Shown piece after piece: positions 6,686 through 7,141 of a stretch of 7,141 nucleotides of DNA. The DNA lies in assembly GCA_025457985.1 (NCBI GenBank), contig JALOTI010000096.1:1-7141 (forward strand). Direction: 5' to 3'. Numbering within the stretch: position 1 is the first letter of the stretch; each line of letters opens with the position of its first letter. A program made the translations under genes and the position numbers. The DNA comes from Leptospira sp. GTDB lineage: Bacteria; Spirochaetota; Leptospiria; Leptospirales; Leptospiraceae. The notes under the pieces are model-generated. The model made no database searches and was not told the origin of the DNA. It saw only the letters and a list, made by a program, of their open reading frames with translations.

Positions 6686-7141
6686 TTAAGAGATAAAAGA
6701 TTCAAATGCATCCGCTAGGGCATCGAGACCTTCCGCAGTTGCGTTGGCAGTAGAATCTGTCTTAGCAGTTATCGTTGAAAAATCAACTTCTGTCTCAAGG
6801 CTTATAGATTCATACAACATCTTATCAATATACACGATTGCCCAAGCAAATCCAATGCCCAAAGTGAAAAAGATCAAGATATAGGCTAACAAAAAATGCA
6901 AAAATACATTTCCACCTGACAAATCTGACTGAAATCGTTTTCCTTGAAAGCTCGTATGGTTCCAAATATAATTTCTAACCTCAGCGAAATACCAAGGATA
7001 GTAGATTCCCAAAGTCACGATAATGAGGAAAAAACCCTTCAAAAACATAAAAAACATCTCTTGTCCGTCTGCTTGGAATCCAAAATTTGTATTACCATAT
7101 CGTGTTTTGCTTTTCAAATAAGCTTCTTTTTCCACGTAAAA
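6686..7141 (-). CDS. DUF898 (YjgN-like) integral membrane protein, C-terminal part
   Basis: Ends with TAA at 6688-6686. The frame stays open to the window edge, so the gene probably starts outside; a GTG at 7135 would give 149 residues but cuts into the family's repeat. Positions count from that GTG. TRYGNTNFGFQADGQEMFFMFLKG leads into a membrane segment with TLGIYYPW at 41-48, then VRNYIWNHTSFQGKRF, and a second membrane segment with TLGIGFAW at 91-98, matching the C-terminal half of DUF898. Full-length members usually have an earlier copy of this unit, expected upstream. The tail ADAFESFIS matches the family's usual end, so the 3' end is natural. Function of the family is not known; it is frequently found next to M48 peptidases, as here, which suggests a shared envelope role. 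A single codon lies between its stop and the TTG start of the protease, so translation is probably coupled. Confidence 0.8.
   Translation of the reverse strand, partial: FYVEKEAYLKSKTRYGNTNFGFQADGQEMFFMFLKGFFLIIVTLGIYYPWYFAEVRNYIWNHTSFQGKRFQSDLSGGNVFLHFLLAYILIFFTLGIGFAWAIVYIDKMLYESISLETEVDFSTITAKTDSTANATAEGLDALADAFESFIS

Noticed and set aside
6686..7135. Complete 149-residue DUF898 protein starting at the GTG at 7135
   Set aside because: The frame is open to the window edge, and the residues before the GTG continue plausibly into the family's upstream half, so it is better treated as cut by the window.

Overview
The window is AT-rich bacterial chromosomal DNA with tightly packed genes. Gene style and family mix suggest a spirochaete, most likely Leptospira: group-1 glycosyltransferases with an rmd-type sugar reductase, a membrane M48 protease paired with a DUF898 protein, and many A/T homopolymers. 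The taxon is an inference from general familiarity, not from a diagnostic marker. There are eight protein-coding genes, two of them cut by the window ends. I saw no RNA gene, mobile element or CRISPR array, and no gene-free stretch longer than about 110 bases.

Layout. (1) At 1-197 (+) lies the 3' end of an inositol-monophosphatase-family gene. It runs tail-to-tail into the next gene and overlaps it by 20 bases. (2) From 4500 down to 178 (-) is a four-gene operon for surface polysaccharide assembly. It starts with a methyltransferase-like protein that lacks a recognisable SAM-binding loop, followed by three GT-B (GT4-type) glycosyltransferases. Two junctions are 4-base ATGA overlaps and one is a 2-base gap. 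(3) Divergent from it, at 4608-5504 (+), is a short-chain dehydrogenase/reductase closest to GDP-4-dehydro-6-deoxy-D-mannose reductase (rmd), which makes GDP-D-rhamnose. The 107 bases between the two divergent starts (4501-4607) must hold promoters for both directions. (4) Converging on rmd is a second minus-strand pair: a DUF898/YjgN-like membrane protein (6686 to beyond 7141) and a membrane-anchored M48 zinc metalloprotease (5507-6682). The protease starts at a TTG just after the DUF898 stop codon and in the same reading frame.

How the genes may work together. Rmd would supply GDP-D-rhamnose from the Gmd product, and no gmd lies in the window. The three glycosyltransferases could add that or other nucleotide sugars to an O-antigen-like glycan, and the methyltransferase-like protein could modify it or act as an accessory factor. 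The M48/DUF898 pair looks like an unrelated envelope-maintenance unit that borders the glycan locus. The points most worth checking are the degenerate methyltransferase, the tandem glycosyltransferase paralogs that share a near-identical 29-base segment, the A9 run just after the rmd start codon, and the unusual DUF898/M48 junction.
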